From the NCBI GenBank assembly GCA_029204225.1, contig CM055094.1:15713595-15777594 (forward strand): DNA of 64,000 bases, read 5' to 3'. The position numbers were made by a program, and so were the translations under genes. Positions 10,401 through 20,400 of the stretch are shown here, one piece after another (the stretch's first letter is position 1; each line of letters begins with the position of its first letter). This stretch comes from Diphasiastrum complanatum (lineage: Eukaryota; Streptophyta; Lycopodiopsida; Lycopodiales; Lycopodiaceae). The notes below the pieces were generated by a model. It was not told where the DNA came from, did no database searches, and saw nothing but the letters and a program-made list of their open reading frames with translations.

Positions 10401-10964
10401 TTCTTTTTCGAAAGGACTTGTCTTGGCTCTTCGTTTAGTCTTCTTAGCAGGAATTGATCGTGGAGGTGATGACTTTCGGGATGATAAATCTTTCTTCACA
10501 AGTGAAGACTTCCTAAACGATGATGTCTTGCTGGAGATCTGACTTGAAGAATCATTCTTGACTTTTCCTTTGCCTTTATCCAATAGAGGTGGCACTTCCT
10601 TAAAATCGATCTTTTGAGGGGGATTTTTCCATTTAAGGACCGTATTATAATGTTGCTTTGCTTGTTTCTTTGTCAGCGAACCTGTCATCCTGTCTCCCTT
10701 CAATATAACTGCTTTGGGCGATTTGATTGTTGGTTCATCAGGAACATTACGCACTCCAAATTTGGTCGGATCCATATGATGTAGAATCTGTTCATCTGTA
10801 AGTTCTGCATTGCCATCATAAGTTAAGGCATGGCTCATTGGTATGAGATCATCCTCAATTGGATCTGATATAGGTTCCATTGATATCCAGGCTACATTCA
10901 GCACATTTAGTGAAAACGTGATTGGCGTATCCAAAGTTCGATCTAACAAGGAAATCTCGCTCAT
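7467..10964 (-). CDS. pol: Gypsy pol: reverse transcriptase, RNase H, integrase (1165 aa frame)
   Basis: This is a single long open frame that would make the enzymes for copying element RNA into DNA and inserting it in the nucleus. Residues 1-280 are a basic Ser/Lys-rich lead-in. Reverse transcriptase follows at about 300-480 (RICVDLRALNKVTRKDHFPLP, FLDGFSGYNQ, MPFGLCNAPSSFQ). RNase H lies at about 590-710 (HTNASKYAIGSVL, TTEREALAMIF). Integrase has a zinc-binding head at about 810-860 (HDGMGGGHF...CDVCQRA), a core at about 870-1010 (GLDYVGPIH, NDRGTHFVN, YYPRGNGQAE) and a C-terminal SH3-like part (KLKFIGEGPYKVKEI). The length and domain order fit the Ty3/gypsy family. It is similar in sequence to the fragments at 49.8-50.9 kb and 60.3-61.5 kb, which look like relatives. 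The family call is very sure. Confidence 0.95.
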   Translation of the reverse strand: MSEISLLDRTLDTPITFSLNVLNVAWISMEPISDPIEDDLIPMSHALTYDGNAELTDEQILHHMDPTKFGVRNVPDEPTIKSPKAVILKGDRMTGSLTKKQAKQHYNTVLKWKNPPQKIDFKEVPPLLDKGKGKVKNDSSSQISSKTSSFRKSSLVKKDLSSRKSSPPRSIPAKKTKRRAKTSPFEKEQANVVHHDMPEHFKRYTLDDVVIMLPKTHREPEKHMPESKEVYDGPARTQPMNLAEPGEPEKIVQVGLQLTPEQYQALRLLLSKYQDCFAWTYQDLKGIPTSVIEHTIPLVPDAVPKVTKFYRCNPNVADLIKKELQRLLDVDFIYEIEHTKWISSIVIVPKKNEKLRICVDLRALNKVTRKDHFPLPFTESILDCLAGAEAYSFLDGFSGYNQVKIAPADRHKTAFATEWGTYAYKVMPFGLCNAPSSFQRVMQFAFKDYLQKFLEIYLDNLGVHSTDTGHLDRLEKVFERCRKYQTSLNPEKCQIWVSQGVVLGHVISRHGIATDYSKIKVIVELPPLATIRGVYVFMGHANYYRIFIIFFADLARPIYKLTIVPIWTVEALDAFEKLKKALSSAPILRSPDWTLEFHVHTNASKYAIGSVLTQPGDYKKDYPIRFASRQLTNPKKNYSTTEREALAMIFSVRKFCHYLMETHFAFYTDHQQLLYLVNKTCNTGRIARWLLLLTEFDFRIVVRKGKQHYLADHVSRIESAPVNTEVDDELPDVALFYVEAIPEWAADIVEYLMLGQPNDSLTKVQKRQLTHKAQPYQLTAGQLYRRGSDNISRRCVLPHEVPDLIMFSHDGMGGGHFFTNITIRKLLQSGCWWPTLHKDTENFIQTCDVCQRARRPTRQNYEPLHLVLSQAPFEKWGLDYVGPIHPAAQGSQARYIIVATNYMTKWVEAKAVKVADAKSTAKFLYENIIIRFGCPIEIVNDRGTHFVNQTIKCLLENFFVIHRFSTPYYPRGNGQAESSNKILCTIITKTVEASRSDWEHKLYAALRAFRTAYKNSTNQTPFQLVYGQDAVMPIEFLIPSLRIAATERLNDDQSLQLCHEALHKLCETRLMAVHALAAEKARRKTWHDRRLHKKDLEAGDLALMYKTKLIKGKLKFIGEGPYKVKEILNYGTVILEHLDGKRFDTPVNGNRLRKFRQSAPPVQQA

Positions 10965-11223
10965 CTCTGATTGAATATCTTATTGACACATATATCCTGA
11001 ACTCGGTAGACATTTGGTGCTTCTGGAAGTCCATCACGATGAAAGTAATGACGAATTGTACTCCTGCAATCCTGACAGGTATATCTTCCACCATTTCTCG
11101 TGGACGAACCGTCGTTTGATCAGCTATCTTAATAGCAAAAATAGCAGGCTTAATCTTTGTAAGGCCCCATTTTGTACATAGCTTTGTAGAAATCAGGTTA
11201 ACTCCTGAACCGCCGTCTATCAC
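10855..11223 (-). mobile_element. Gypsy protease region
   Basis: This frame contains IDGGSGVNLISTKLCTKWGL followed by FAIKIADQTTV and FIVMDF, which is the layout of a retroviral-type aspartic protease between gag and RT. It overlaps the start of the long pol frame. The assignment rests on position and spacing rather than on a canonical active-site triplet. Confidence 0.6.
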
Positions 11224-11376
11224 GGCTGCTTCTTTAGAAAATTGTCTATGTTGTATCGGCAGAGTGATATTCTTTTGTTCACTTTCCCAAGCGGCTCCAA
11301 CATGGAGTACATCGTTAGATTCTTCAAATCCAGCACAAAAAAGAGACTCTTGATGGTCTTCTGCTTCTTCTTGAGT

Positions 11377-13142
11377 TTACTTTTGCGCTAAGACTTCTTT
11401 TGTTTTTGGCACCAACTTTAGGAACTCTCTCAATAAAATATTGATCTTGCTAGACAAAATATTCATGAGTAATTCTATATGCGGTGCTTCAGGTTCAGTC
11501 ATCTTGAAGGGTTCTTCGTGATGATGTAATTGATCATTCATATCCGTACGTAAATTTCTTGGAGGCTGCAATGGTGAAGACCGAACTTCAGCTGTTACTT
11601 TAGCAGCTTCAAGTTCCTCTTCTTCTTGCAGATGTTTAATCCACTGTCTCATATCCTGATATCTTCATTTTTCTGCATTAAGATTTGGATAGACTTCCGA
11701 TGTTGTTGGTGTATCGTTCAATGGTATAGAATCAGCAGATACTGAATCCACTAATGGTTCTTTTTGCTTTTGTACTCTGGTGACCACCATCAAGGGTGCA
11801 CTTGGTTTATTATGAGCTACCGATCCTTGCTTGATTGTTATCAAATTTACAAGTGCTGTAGCTGGTGGTGGCCTCGGTCTTGCTGGACAGTCTTTATAGC
11901 AATGCCCATATCCACAGTCACGACAGAATGGTACAAGGGCATTCTGCAACTCTGTGATTTTCTCCATATGCAAAGCATCCAAGTGGTGCTCTGGCCCAAT
12001 TTCTCGAGGCTTGTTGTTGAGCGGCAACATAAATGGCATACTGTTCAGAAGATCCACCTTCCTGATCATTACCATAGCTCCATTGCTCAGCACTTCCGTA
12101 AGGTTCTGGTTCCATCAAATTGGCAGGAGGAGCGGAGTGTTTTGGTGGAGTAGGCAAAGCTAGACGATCCGGGTATCTAAGAGTAGATTGTCGTAGTTTT
12201 GCTGCTGGATTGCGTCCATACTGTGGATCTCGATATCCCATCTGGGCATACCGTTGCTGAATTATCCGAGGGTTGGAAGTTGCAAAAAGCAGTCTCATGG
12301 TCAGGTGAATTACACAGATGGCAAACACTGATTTCCATTCGTTTTTTCAATTGAGGACACTCGTTCACTGTGTGATTTCTTGTACAAATAGAACACCAGA
12401 CATTTTTTCTGGTAGGAAAAGTTTTTGCAAACTTCTCAGATTCCTTGTTCGCTTCTCCGTGGAAAATTTTCAATGCTTTGATCTTCTCATCAAATTGCAA
12501 CTGCAACTTTTCCATCTATTTCTACTGGGTCTTCCCAAGTTTCTCGAACTCATTGAGCATCATTTCTGCAGTAGCATTGGCATTCGTTGATGCAATAGTG
12601 GTGGATGTCGTAGTAGTCTGCCCTGCTGTATAAGGCAACATACTGACATTCTGCTCATCATCTGAATCTTCATCCTCCTCCCGAATTGCATCGTCCATCA
12701 CATTTTGCAAAAGTGCGTACTCATTATGGCGTTTCAGTTCACGTCTGATCCGTTTAGGTAGACCTGACAAAAACCACATAATCATGGCATTTTCATTAAT
12801 CAGCTCAGGCTCACATTCAGATCTAAGACGTTTCACCCTTTCGATGTAATCTCGAACCATTTCTAGCTTTCCCATTTTAATTTTACTTAAAAGTAGGAAA
12901 GGATCTTCCATAAACTTCCGCGGTTTGAACCGTGTGATAAGGGCTCGTTCAACAACCTCCCAATCTGTACACTCAGTTTCATCTTGGTTATAGTACCAAT
13001 CTTGTGATGCGCCTGTTAAGGCCATAGGAAACAGCTTAAGTTTATCTTGAGGATAGATCTCACCATAGACCTCACAGGATTCAGCATAGATTTGAAGAAA
13101 TCTAACTGGATCTGTTAATCCATTATATTTGGGTAGATCCAA
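11377..13142 (-). mobile_element. gag: Gypsy gag region with four CCHC zinc knuckles
   Basis: 13142-12522 encodes a typical retrotransposon gag core (MDLPKYNGLTDPVRFLQIY, GASQDWYYNQ, ALITRFKPRKF, FLSGLPKRIRRELKR) followed by an acidic stretch. Downstream, the sequence carries four CCHC-type zinc knuckles in two pairs: CSICTRNHTVNEC and CHLCNSPDHETAFC near 12.3-12.4 kb, and CFAYGENHRVAEC and CRDCGYGHCYKDC near 11.9-12.0 kb. Gag would form the particle and bind element RNA. Four knuckles is more than the one or two usual in plant gypsy gags. The stretch to 11377 is Glu-rich and probably links to the protease. The coding stretch spans several frames. Confidence 0.85.
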
Positions 13143-14426
13143 TCAGGATGCTCTTCTAACAATAATTGGATTGACCTCTTGTGGAGCACCTCCAAGAGCA
13201 GCTCCAGGGGCAGCCATCTTACAAACTTAGATCAAATCGATAATGTGATTGGATATAGATTTTTCCAAAAAACTATCTCAGATTAGATCTGCTGGCTCTA
13301 TTCCACTTTTCAAGAATCTGATTCTATATGATGAAAAACTACCCAAAATTCGATCAATCGATACTTCTCAAAAATGATAAATCTCTCAGTGTCTAATTCA
13401 GAATATATCAGATTTGATCCAAATTTTGACAGAGACTTGATTTGGAAAATCGAAAACTAAAAATAGGACTGGCGAAGGTTCTCTAGGCGAAGGTTGTCTC
13501 GACGAAGGTTCAACAGTGCTAGTTTGGGATAAAAACTCTCTGAACACTTTTCTGACAATTTCTTGGGAAATAACCTTCGTCGACTTCTCAGATGGAAGGT
13601 CTGACACAGATAAAATTATGGACAGCCGGACGAAGGTTTCTGAAACAAGAAAATACAAATTTTGTAATCTGGCGAGTGTAAAAATCAAGATTTTTTGTGA
13701 TCTGATCAAAATGAATGTTCGCCGAACTCAAAAATAGTAGTTTACTATAAATAGAATATTTTGGAAACTCGACGAAGGTTCTGGCGAAGGATCAAGAGTA
13801 ATATTGGTAATTTTGCAAAAAAGTGACAATATGACAAAAATATGACAATATGACAACTGATCCTCTGAAAACCTTTCTATTTTTGGTATTATTCTTCGTC
13901 GACCTGGCAGTAGATAGATCTGAATCACATCTAAGCACAGTGAATTGGGCGAAGGTTCTTTTTTTGTATTGTTTAGGGTTTTGATAATTTTTGGTGTTTT
14001 TTGGTGGTTTTTCTGATGTTTCTGGAAATCTGCTGGGAATTAATCTTCACCCTTCAAACTGAAGGTTTTGTAAACAAAACCGAAGGTGTCTGCAATTCGC
14101 CGAAGGTTTCTTGAAAGAGGGTAAAAAGTTCTGAGCTCTGATGACGCTTTTTGTCTCTTTTTGACCAAATTTGACAGATTTGACCGATTTTTGTTATTTT
14201 CTCTGATATCTCAGATCCAAATGGATCTTAAGATTGGTGATCTGAATAGCTTTCCCTGTTTAATAATCAGATTAGATTTCAAACGAGCAAATCCACTCAA
14301 ATCTAGCAAAATCAATTTCAAACTAACCCTACAATGCAGTTTTAACACTATTCATGCCACGACAAGATGCCTAATGCAAGCTAACCATCAACCAAAACAT
14401 GCTGCAAACTGAAAAATTGGCGTAGC
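13143..14426 (-). promoter_or_regulatory. Gypsy leader with recurrent GAAGGTTC motif
   Basis: This is 1.3 kb of A/T-rich untranslated leader between primer site and gag. GAAGGTTC, GAAGGTTT or the complement occurs at 13474, 13489, 13504, 13572, 13632, 13774, 13951, 14061 and 14102, commonly as CGACGAAGGTTC or GGCGAAGGTTC. The core fits nGAAnnTTCn, the paired unit of a heat-shock element, but I see no clean run of three alternating units, so a regulatory role is inference. Confidence 0.5.
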
Positions 14427-14444
14427 TCCCCGGCAACGGCGCCA
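14427..14444 (-). other. Primer-binding site, tRNA-Asp type
   Basis: Read on the minus strand the site is TGGCGCCGTTGCCGGGGA, starting 4 bp inside the 5' LTR. It is complementary to a tRNA 3' end of the form CCCCGGCAACGGCGCCA, as used by Athila-like plant elements. This also fixes the element's direction. Confidence 0.85.
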
Positions 14445-14448
14445 AAAT

Positions 14449-15208
14449 TGTAGTGGGTTTCTTTCATTGCCTAACCTGAATCTAAAATCTAGTCAATCTA
14501 GCATCAAAGAGACGGAGTTAGTTGTCACGCGTAGGTTCGTTCCCATGAGAGCGATAGTATAGTTCAATTTCAACATGAATGGAGGATCTAACACTAACAT
14601 CCATTAACACTAAGCATTAACACTACATCCATTAACCCTACTTCCATTAACCCTAAATCAACAACAATGATAGAAACTTACTCTTCTCTCTCTCCCTTTC
14701 TCTCTCACAAAAAGCATAAGAAATAGCAATCCCAATAATGATCAGATCCAACAATTAGCAAAATCCAAAGAAAGCATGAGAAATGGAGGAGAAGAGAGGA
14801 AGAGCAAGGACATTCATCAATCCATTTCTAAAGAGAACCAATCTGCTTTATTGAAATGAGGAAATGAACATGAGGAACAACTCGAGTTGGTCCCTTTTTA
14901 TAGTAGAGAGGAGGACCCTGGCCTCTGAATCCTATTGGTCCAGTCCTGTCTCTCTTTTTATTCAAATTTAAAAAAGTGTGGGAACCATCAAAATTGGAGG
15001 GAAACCCAACTTTATTCACTAACTTGACAATTAGGCCCTGCGACATTAAAAGTCCCGCAAAAAGGCCTAAAGTCCTTTTATTGACTTTTAACTAATCAAT
15101 CAAATAACTATGTGGTCATCGGGTTGGACTTACACACGCAGGGTGCCAAATCCCTCTCACTTATTAGCTAGGGTTAGGGTTGCCTTGGGATCCGCAAACC
15201 CTCCAACA
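14449..15208 (-). repeat. 5' LTR of the gypsy element (window right)
   Basis: This is the 760-bp partner of 3387-4107, with the same TGTAGTGGG and CCAACA ends. It has 39 bp near 15055-15095 that the left LTR lacks. The outside flank is TTAAT, which does not match GTACT on the other side. Confidence 0.93.
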
Positions 15209-15473
15209 TTAATTGTTGTGCTCATGATGTAGGTGCATTAATGTGAAGCTAACATTCACTTCAATCGAAATTAGTTGAAAATAGGATTCACACATGCACA
15301 TAGAATTTGACATAAAATTGAAAATACAGCATCGCATGTACAGAGCGACATATGCACAATGTGCAGCAAATAAAGTACGCCAAACACTGTATATAATGTG
15401 AAAAATCATCTGAGTACAATGGTAGACCGCCTGCTAGAGACAAACTACTGAAACTAAAACAACAGAGCCACAA

Positions 15474-18400
15474 TCAATGCTCTGGCTCTGACTCAGACGA
15501 ATGCTCTAGAGACAACTCAAGGCCCCGAGTTGACTCTCGCAGCCGATATCTGTGCCTGTCTGGAATTGGCATGGGCTGTGTGTCCAAGGAGGAGGACTCG
15601 TCACTAGCATCATCCCAATCTGCCTCCGCATCAGCTCCCAAGCAAGCCAAACCAACAACACCTCCTCCAGCTGGCTGTAATCTTGCACCTCTAGCTGTAC
15701 CTGGAGCCCTGCAGGTCGTCCTCTCTTCCCTGGCAGTTTCTGTGCCTTGCCTTTCTTGTTCGGTGCACCCTTGGGCCTTCCTGGTCTCTTGCGAACAAGA
15801 GGAGCTGTCAATGCCTCATCACCCCCATGCAAATCACCTGGCTGGCTAGGCTGGGCCCAAGCTGAGGCCGGCTGGGATAGGGAAGCAAAAGAGGGAACTC
15901 CCTGTGCACCTGAGCGAGGAGGATGAGCTCGTGGAGTGTGTGCCTGTGGGGCTGCTGCAGGTGGAGGAACTGGCTGTGCAGGAGGCGAGTACAGCGGCGA
16001 TATGTACTGAAAGGGGCGCTGCGGTGGCCGATACTGGTACATCTTGGGTGCTGCCAAAGGGGGAGCGAGTGGAGTGGGTGCTGCCAAAGGAGACGGATGT
16101 GGAGTGGGTGCTGCCACTGGAGGAGCAGCTGGAGGAGCCACTGTGGATGTGGGCGCTGCAAGAGAAAACCTGGGCACAGATGGTGGCCTGCCATGGAGAC
16201 CTGGTGCTGCAGAAGTGGACGGCGATGGAGGGGCTGCAAGCCTGAATGGCATCGGTGGCACTGGAGGAGTTGTGCGGCGCACATATACCCTTTGAGGAGC
16301 TGGAGGAACTGTAGACACCTCGTGCGGCTGCTCTGGCTGGGACTCTGTGTATGGCATGCTGGCAAGAGATGAAGGAAGTGCCCTGACACTCCGCATCTGT
16401 TGAGCGTCTGAATCCAATGTGGCAAACAAGTCGTCCAGCTGGGCATCTGAATACAAATGCTCTGGGCTTTGGGCCTCATCCTGTGCACCATCCCCTGAAT
16501 CAACCCATGCCTCATCCCGTGCCTCATCATGTGCACCTTGTAGACCCTGCATGGCCTCCCAATCTGTGCAATCAAAGTCATCTGGTGCCTCCTCTGGTGT
16601 GCTATCGTAGTAACGGCCATGACTCTGTACTGCACGCATCCAAACAGCTGCGGGACCGGCATCTAAATCACTCTGCCCTCTATCAAGAGTCTCCTCCATC
16701 ATGTCGACATAGGTAGGTATGCCACTGGCCCCCCCTATGTGCCCTGCCTGTCTCCCGATATAACCTGTGCCATGTGTCCCACCTCTGCCATGTGATGCAC
16801 CTGTAACCTCTGCCCATGGCGTGTGCCCTACACTTGTATCATCTGCCTCATCCCTCTCTGATCTGGCAAACACAACCCGAATGGGCTCATCCTCATCATG
16901 CTCATCCTCTGACACTGGCTCATCCGCCTCATACAATGGGAGCTCTCTGTGCTCAAGACCAAGCTCTCTCTCTCTCTCATCTCAACAAGCTCCCTCTCTC
17001 TCTCTGCCATCAACTGTGTGCCCAAGTCATCTGCAGGCATGGAATGGACGCTGTCCGTAGGCAAGTCAACCTGGCGCTCCAAATCAGATATCTTCGTTTG
17101 CAAGGTCAAAATTGAGAGTGTTAGGACAACAATTTTATCAAAAATTGAAACCTACATTTTAGTGAGACATCAACCAACATGCTATGGGAGAAAAGCCCAT
17201 CACCTACAATGCGCTCGTAATGGTCGGCAGTCTCCTGGCGAAACGTGCGTTGGTGCTACAGAACACCAACCGCTCCAACTGACTCACTGACAGCCTGTTT
17301 TTTCTCCTCGTGTGAATGAGGGCCCATGTTCTCCAATTACGCTCACACACGAAGGCAGTGCAATCCTATGGTATGTGCAATGAAATGGTTTAGCACACGT
17401 GAACAGGTGGAACGTCAACGAAACACAACAAGGGAGGATGAGTGGTCGAAGCAATGTCTGTGCATCCCTCCAAAACTGGTCTCCCCTCACCGTGGAAGAA
17501 AAGTGCTCCCCATCCTCCGTGTGCTGAAACGTATTGGCACGCCAAAGATCACTAGCAACCATCTGTAGAAGCTGTGCCCTGCACCTGATCAGACGGTCGA
17601 TGACCACCAGGTCGAATGCAAAGCGTGTGGGGGTTGGCTTACGGAGGTCCAAATGGCTGAACACCCGAAACATGGCAAGAACACGCCTCTTCCTAGTGAC
17701 AAAGTTCACCAGGAAGAGGGCCTCTCAGACGATGGCTCTAACCCAGGGAAGTGCACCTATGTCCCCCATCAAAAGGTCTATGTCGTGCGCCGCACAGGGG
17801 GTATGGACGATGTGAGGGAACTCGGCCTCTACCCATCTGAACACAGTTGGTGGCATTGTCCATCGCCACCGTAAGGACATGATGGGGGCCTTTGGACAGG
17901 ATGGAAGACCTAGTGCAGATATGACTCTCCCCCCCCTTCCACGGCTCTCAGAAACTGTGTGCCCTTCTGAAGGGCTCAGAATCGGTGATGGCAAAAGGTA
18001 GGTTCATCTCGTAAATCAAACTGGCCACGACCTGTGTGGCCTCTCTGTCCATGTGCGGCTGATGCGCACCGCGAATGGTCTGCTGCACAAGGGCTCTCCC
18101 TGGTGGGCGACGGGTGGTGGACCTCCAGCACGGTGCACCAACCGTGACGGGAATGGACGATGACGTGACAGGCTGGGCACTGGTGGATGCATCGACTATA
18201 GACGTGGAATGGGGAGAGTGGGATGCACTGGCAGGGATGAGTGCAGCAGCATAAGTGGGGTGCACAGGTGGAGGGGCAACATCTGGCATGGGATACGAAA
18301 ACTGCTGGCTAAGGAGGTCATCCGGATGGGAAGGGAAGGAAGAAGGGATCTCATCCACATCCTCGAAGGCCTCACCAGTAGCATCCTGGGCCTGCTCGGG

Positions 18401-18953
18401 TGGCGGAGAATCCATGAGAAAATCGTAAACTGGGGGGCATGCGAGCAACAGGACATGGTGGTGAAACCGCAGTGACAACTGGCGGACGTGATGGGACCGG
18501 ATCCACCGGAATGGGTGCAGATGGGGGTGCGTGTGGTGGAACTGTTTGAGGGGGATGAGGGGCAATGGGATGGGATGAGGATGGACTCCCTCTCCTCGTG
18601 CGTGCCAGCCAAGCAGGCAGCAACTTTGGGTCAGCCACATAAGGAGCGGTGCGAAACCGGAGAACGCCCTCCGAAATGGTGTTCTCCCCTGCCACGAGCC
18701 GCGGCCCGTAGGTGTCCAGTAGTCGCTGCCTGTCGGGGACGGAGATGCTGCCACAAGGGGTAGCATTTAAGGTGGCACCATTTTTGGCGCGTGCACCGAG
18801 CAGATGGCCTTTAAGGCGAGTGAGGGACGCAGCAAATTAGACGAGACAGTATCGACAACACATGATCTTCTGACCGGTCTTGTTGGTCTTGTCGGCAACC
18901 CGCCTGACAATGTCTACCTCGTCCCACAGACCGAAAAGGTCGGATTGCACCAT
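15474..18953 (-). pseudogene. hAT transposase, copy B, with dimerisation domain and AT-hook tail
   Basis: This is the second transposase of the same hAT family as copy A. The start is the ATG at 18951-18953 (MVQSDLFGLWDEVDIVRRVA), followed by the BED finger (near 18860) and the Pro-rich linker (18600-18050). DUF659 is shortened: about 215 bp present in copy A (880-1094) are missing at 17962, with GCCC shared at both joints. The central part (EALFLVNFVTRKRRVLAMF) is preceded by a TGA. The hAT dimerisation domain is at about 17345-17215 (CERNWRTWALIHTRRKNRLS, QLERLVF). A coiled-coil stretch (ISDLERQV, 17100-16980), an acidic and then Pro/Ala-rich tail, and two AT hooks (KRPGRPKG, KRGRPAG; about 15770-15710) follow. 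The acidic end (DDASDESSS...SESEPEH) is read in another frame, ending at the TGA at 15474. The copy is broken in several places; the family call is firm. Confidence 0.88.
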
Positions 18954-19224
18954 TGCGATGGAGAAAACTAGGGAAAAAATGCAGATGAAGCTAAAACTGG
19001 AAGGATGGGTTGCTGGAAAAAAAACAGCAGGGTTCACTGTTGGAGAGACGCTGAAAATGGGCGAAGGCAGGGCGAAGCAAGTCGGATGCAAGGCAGGGCG
19101 TTGCGTGGGCGAAGGGCGACGCAAATGCAGGGCGAAAACAGCAGCGATGGCAGGGCGGAGGAGGGCGCAAAAAAATTTCAGAGGAAACGCGAGGGGGGCG
19201 GGTAGGTGTTTAGGTCAAAAAAAA

Positions 19225-19339
19225 ATTAAATATTAAATAAAATTTATATTGTGGTACCATGGTACCAACATGGTACCGCGGTACCAGTATGGTCCCACGG
19301 TACCGGGATCCGCGATACTTGGTACCGCGGGACCTATGA

Positions 19340-19385
<46 letters not shown>

Positions 19386-19480
19386 TAGTACCCCATGGTA
19401 CCGCCATTATGGTGCCGCCCAAAAATCCGCGGTACTAGGGCGGCACCATTTTTTGATTTTTTTTTAAATTATTATTATTA
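19225..19480. repeat. AT-centred foldback repeat, copy 3
   Basis: It has the same left arm as copy 1 (TGGTACCGCGGTACCAGTATGG, GGGATCCGCG, GTACCGCGGGACCTATGAT), an (AT)n core at 19338-19383, and a diverged right arm (ATCATAGTACCCCATGGTACC, GGCGGCACCATT). The junction with the hAT 5' flank (GCGGGTAGGT...TTAGGT) is shared with copy 1. ATTATTATT repeats follow at 19468-19492. Confidence 0.6.
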
Positions 19481-19499
19481 TTATTATTATTTAAATTTA

Positions 19500-20222
19500 G
19501 TGGGCAATATGGGTATCAGCTTGAAGCTCTTGACGAGAGCAGTGCATTTATGCAGGTTGCCGGTGCTTTCAACTACAAAATGTGTTAGACAACTAAATAA
19601 TGCACCTCTCAATTTAGTAGTCATTAGTGAACCGTGAGCTCATATCTGTAAGGCCCCCGTTATGAGGAGAAGCCATTACTGAGCACGGTTGTTAGTATAG
19701 GGTCTAATGTGAGACCATGATGGTTATGAGATGGCTAAATTACAGTTTCTATATAGCAGCAAGCCTTGGAGGGTTTGGGGGGCAGAGCCCCCCAACGGCA
19801 GGGTCCGGGGGCCCCGACGGTACGACCTCTTCATGATTTGGCCTTCCGACTGCCTGAGCAAAAACACACTTTTTGGTGTTTTGCATCCCCTTGGTCCTTT
19901 GGCTGTTCGCTCTCGTCAAAATCGGCAACCTGCATAAATGCACTGCTCTCGTCAACAAATTCAAGCTCATACCCATATTGCTGTAGCGCAGGCATCCCAA
20001 AGGGAGCCGGGAACCACCACTTAGCTTCCCAGCCTTCAACTTTTGCCATCCAAACCCACTTGACATACAAGCAGCCAACTCGCCAACAACGATCAGACTT
20101 AACCAACTTGAAGTTCCGAAAACCAACATTGAGATCCAACCTGGCGCCATGCCAGATCGGGGGTCCCGATATGGGTGACTTCCCTCCAAGCAAGCCGCCC
20201 GACATACATCAAACTTAACCAA
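19500..20222. other. Inverted pair of exon-like fragments of an unknown gene
   Basis: On the plus strand 19507-19572 reads YGYQLEALDESSAFMQVAGAF. On the minus strand about 19985-19905 reads YGYELEFVDESSAFMQVA, inside a 124-aa open frame (20205-19831) that also has KWWFPAPFGMPALQQ. The same peptide in two orientations 400 bp apart, with the flanks differing just upstream of the shared part, looks like two captured or duplicated exon pieces. I do not recognise the protein. A GC-rich hairpin (GGGGGGC AGA GCCCCCC) lies between them at 19780-19795. I see no intact gene. Confidence 0.45.
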
Positions 20223-20400
20223 CTCGAAGCTTCGTTACAAACGAGTAACATCCATTCCAAGCAAGCAGTCTGACTTACATCAGACTTAACCAACTGAAAG
20301 CTTTGTCACGAGCGCTGGAAGCCAACCTGGCGCCACGCCAGACTGGACAGCCATAAACAGGTAACGTCCACCCAAGCAAGCCATCCAACTCCGCCGACAG
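20060..20400. repeat. Diverged tandem repeat of about 90 bp
   Basis: Three diverged units share CCAAGCAAGC, a TCAGACTTAACCAACT-like stretch, AAGCTTCGTTAC/AAGCTTTGTCAC and an ACCTGGCGCCA block (20088, 20200, 20275 and onward). A separate 34-bp duplication (AATGGTCCCGAC, GCATACCGCTGGCG) lies at 20505-20570. Confidence 0.55.

Larger units (their letters stand above)
3387..15208 (-). mobile_element. Ty3/gypsy LTR retrotransposon with 3' accessory frames, nearly whole
   Basis: This is an 11.8-kb Ty3/gypsy element read on the minus strand. Its parts in element order are: 5' LTR 14449-15208, tRNA-Asp-type primer site 14427-14444, leader 13143-14426, gag with zinc knuckles 13142 to about 11665, protease about 11223-10855, pol (RT, RNase H, integrase) 10964-7467, an untranslated stretch, accessory open frames 6697-4419, polypurine tract next to 4108, and 3' LTR 3387-4107. 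The RT block (FLDGFSGYNQ, MPFGLCNAPSSFQ) and the primer site fit the Tat/Athila-like branch. By eye the LTRs differ at about 19 positions plus two indels over about 720 bp (near 2.6%). At a grass-like rate of 1.3e-8 per site per year that suggests roughly one million years, or longer if the host evolves slowly. The element has both ends and all domains but carries a handful of breaks. I see no matching 5-bp target duplication. Confidence 0.92.

Noticed and set aside
15904-16716. Several plus-strand open frames of 80-150 aa
   Set aside because: They are antisense shadows of the Pro/Ala-rich tail of hAT copy B.
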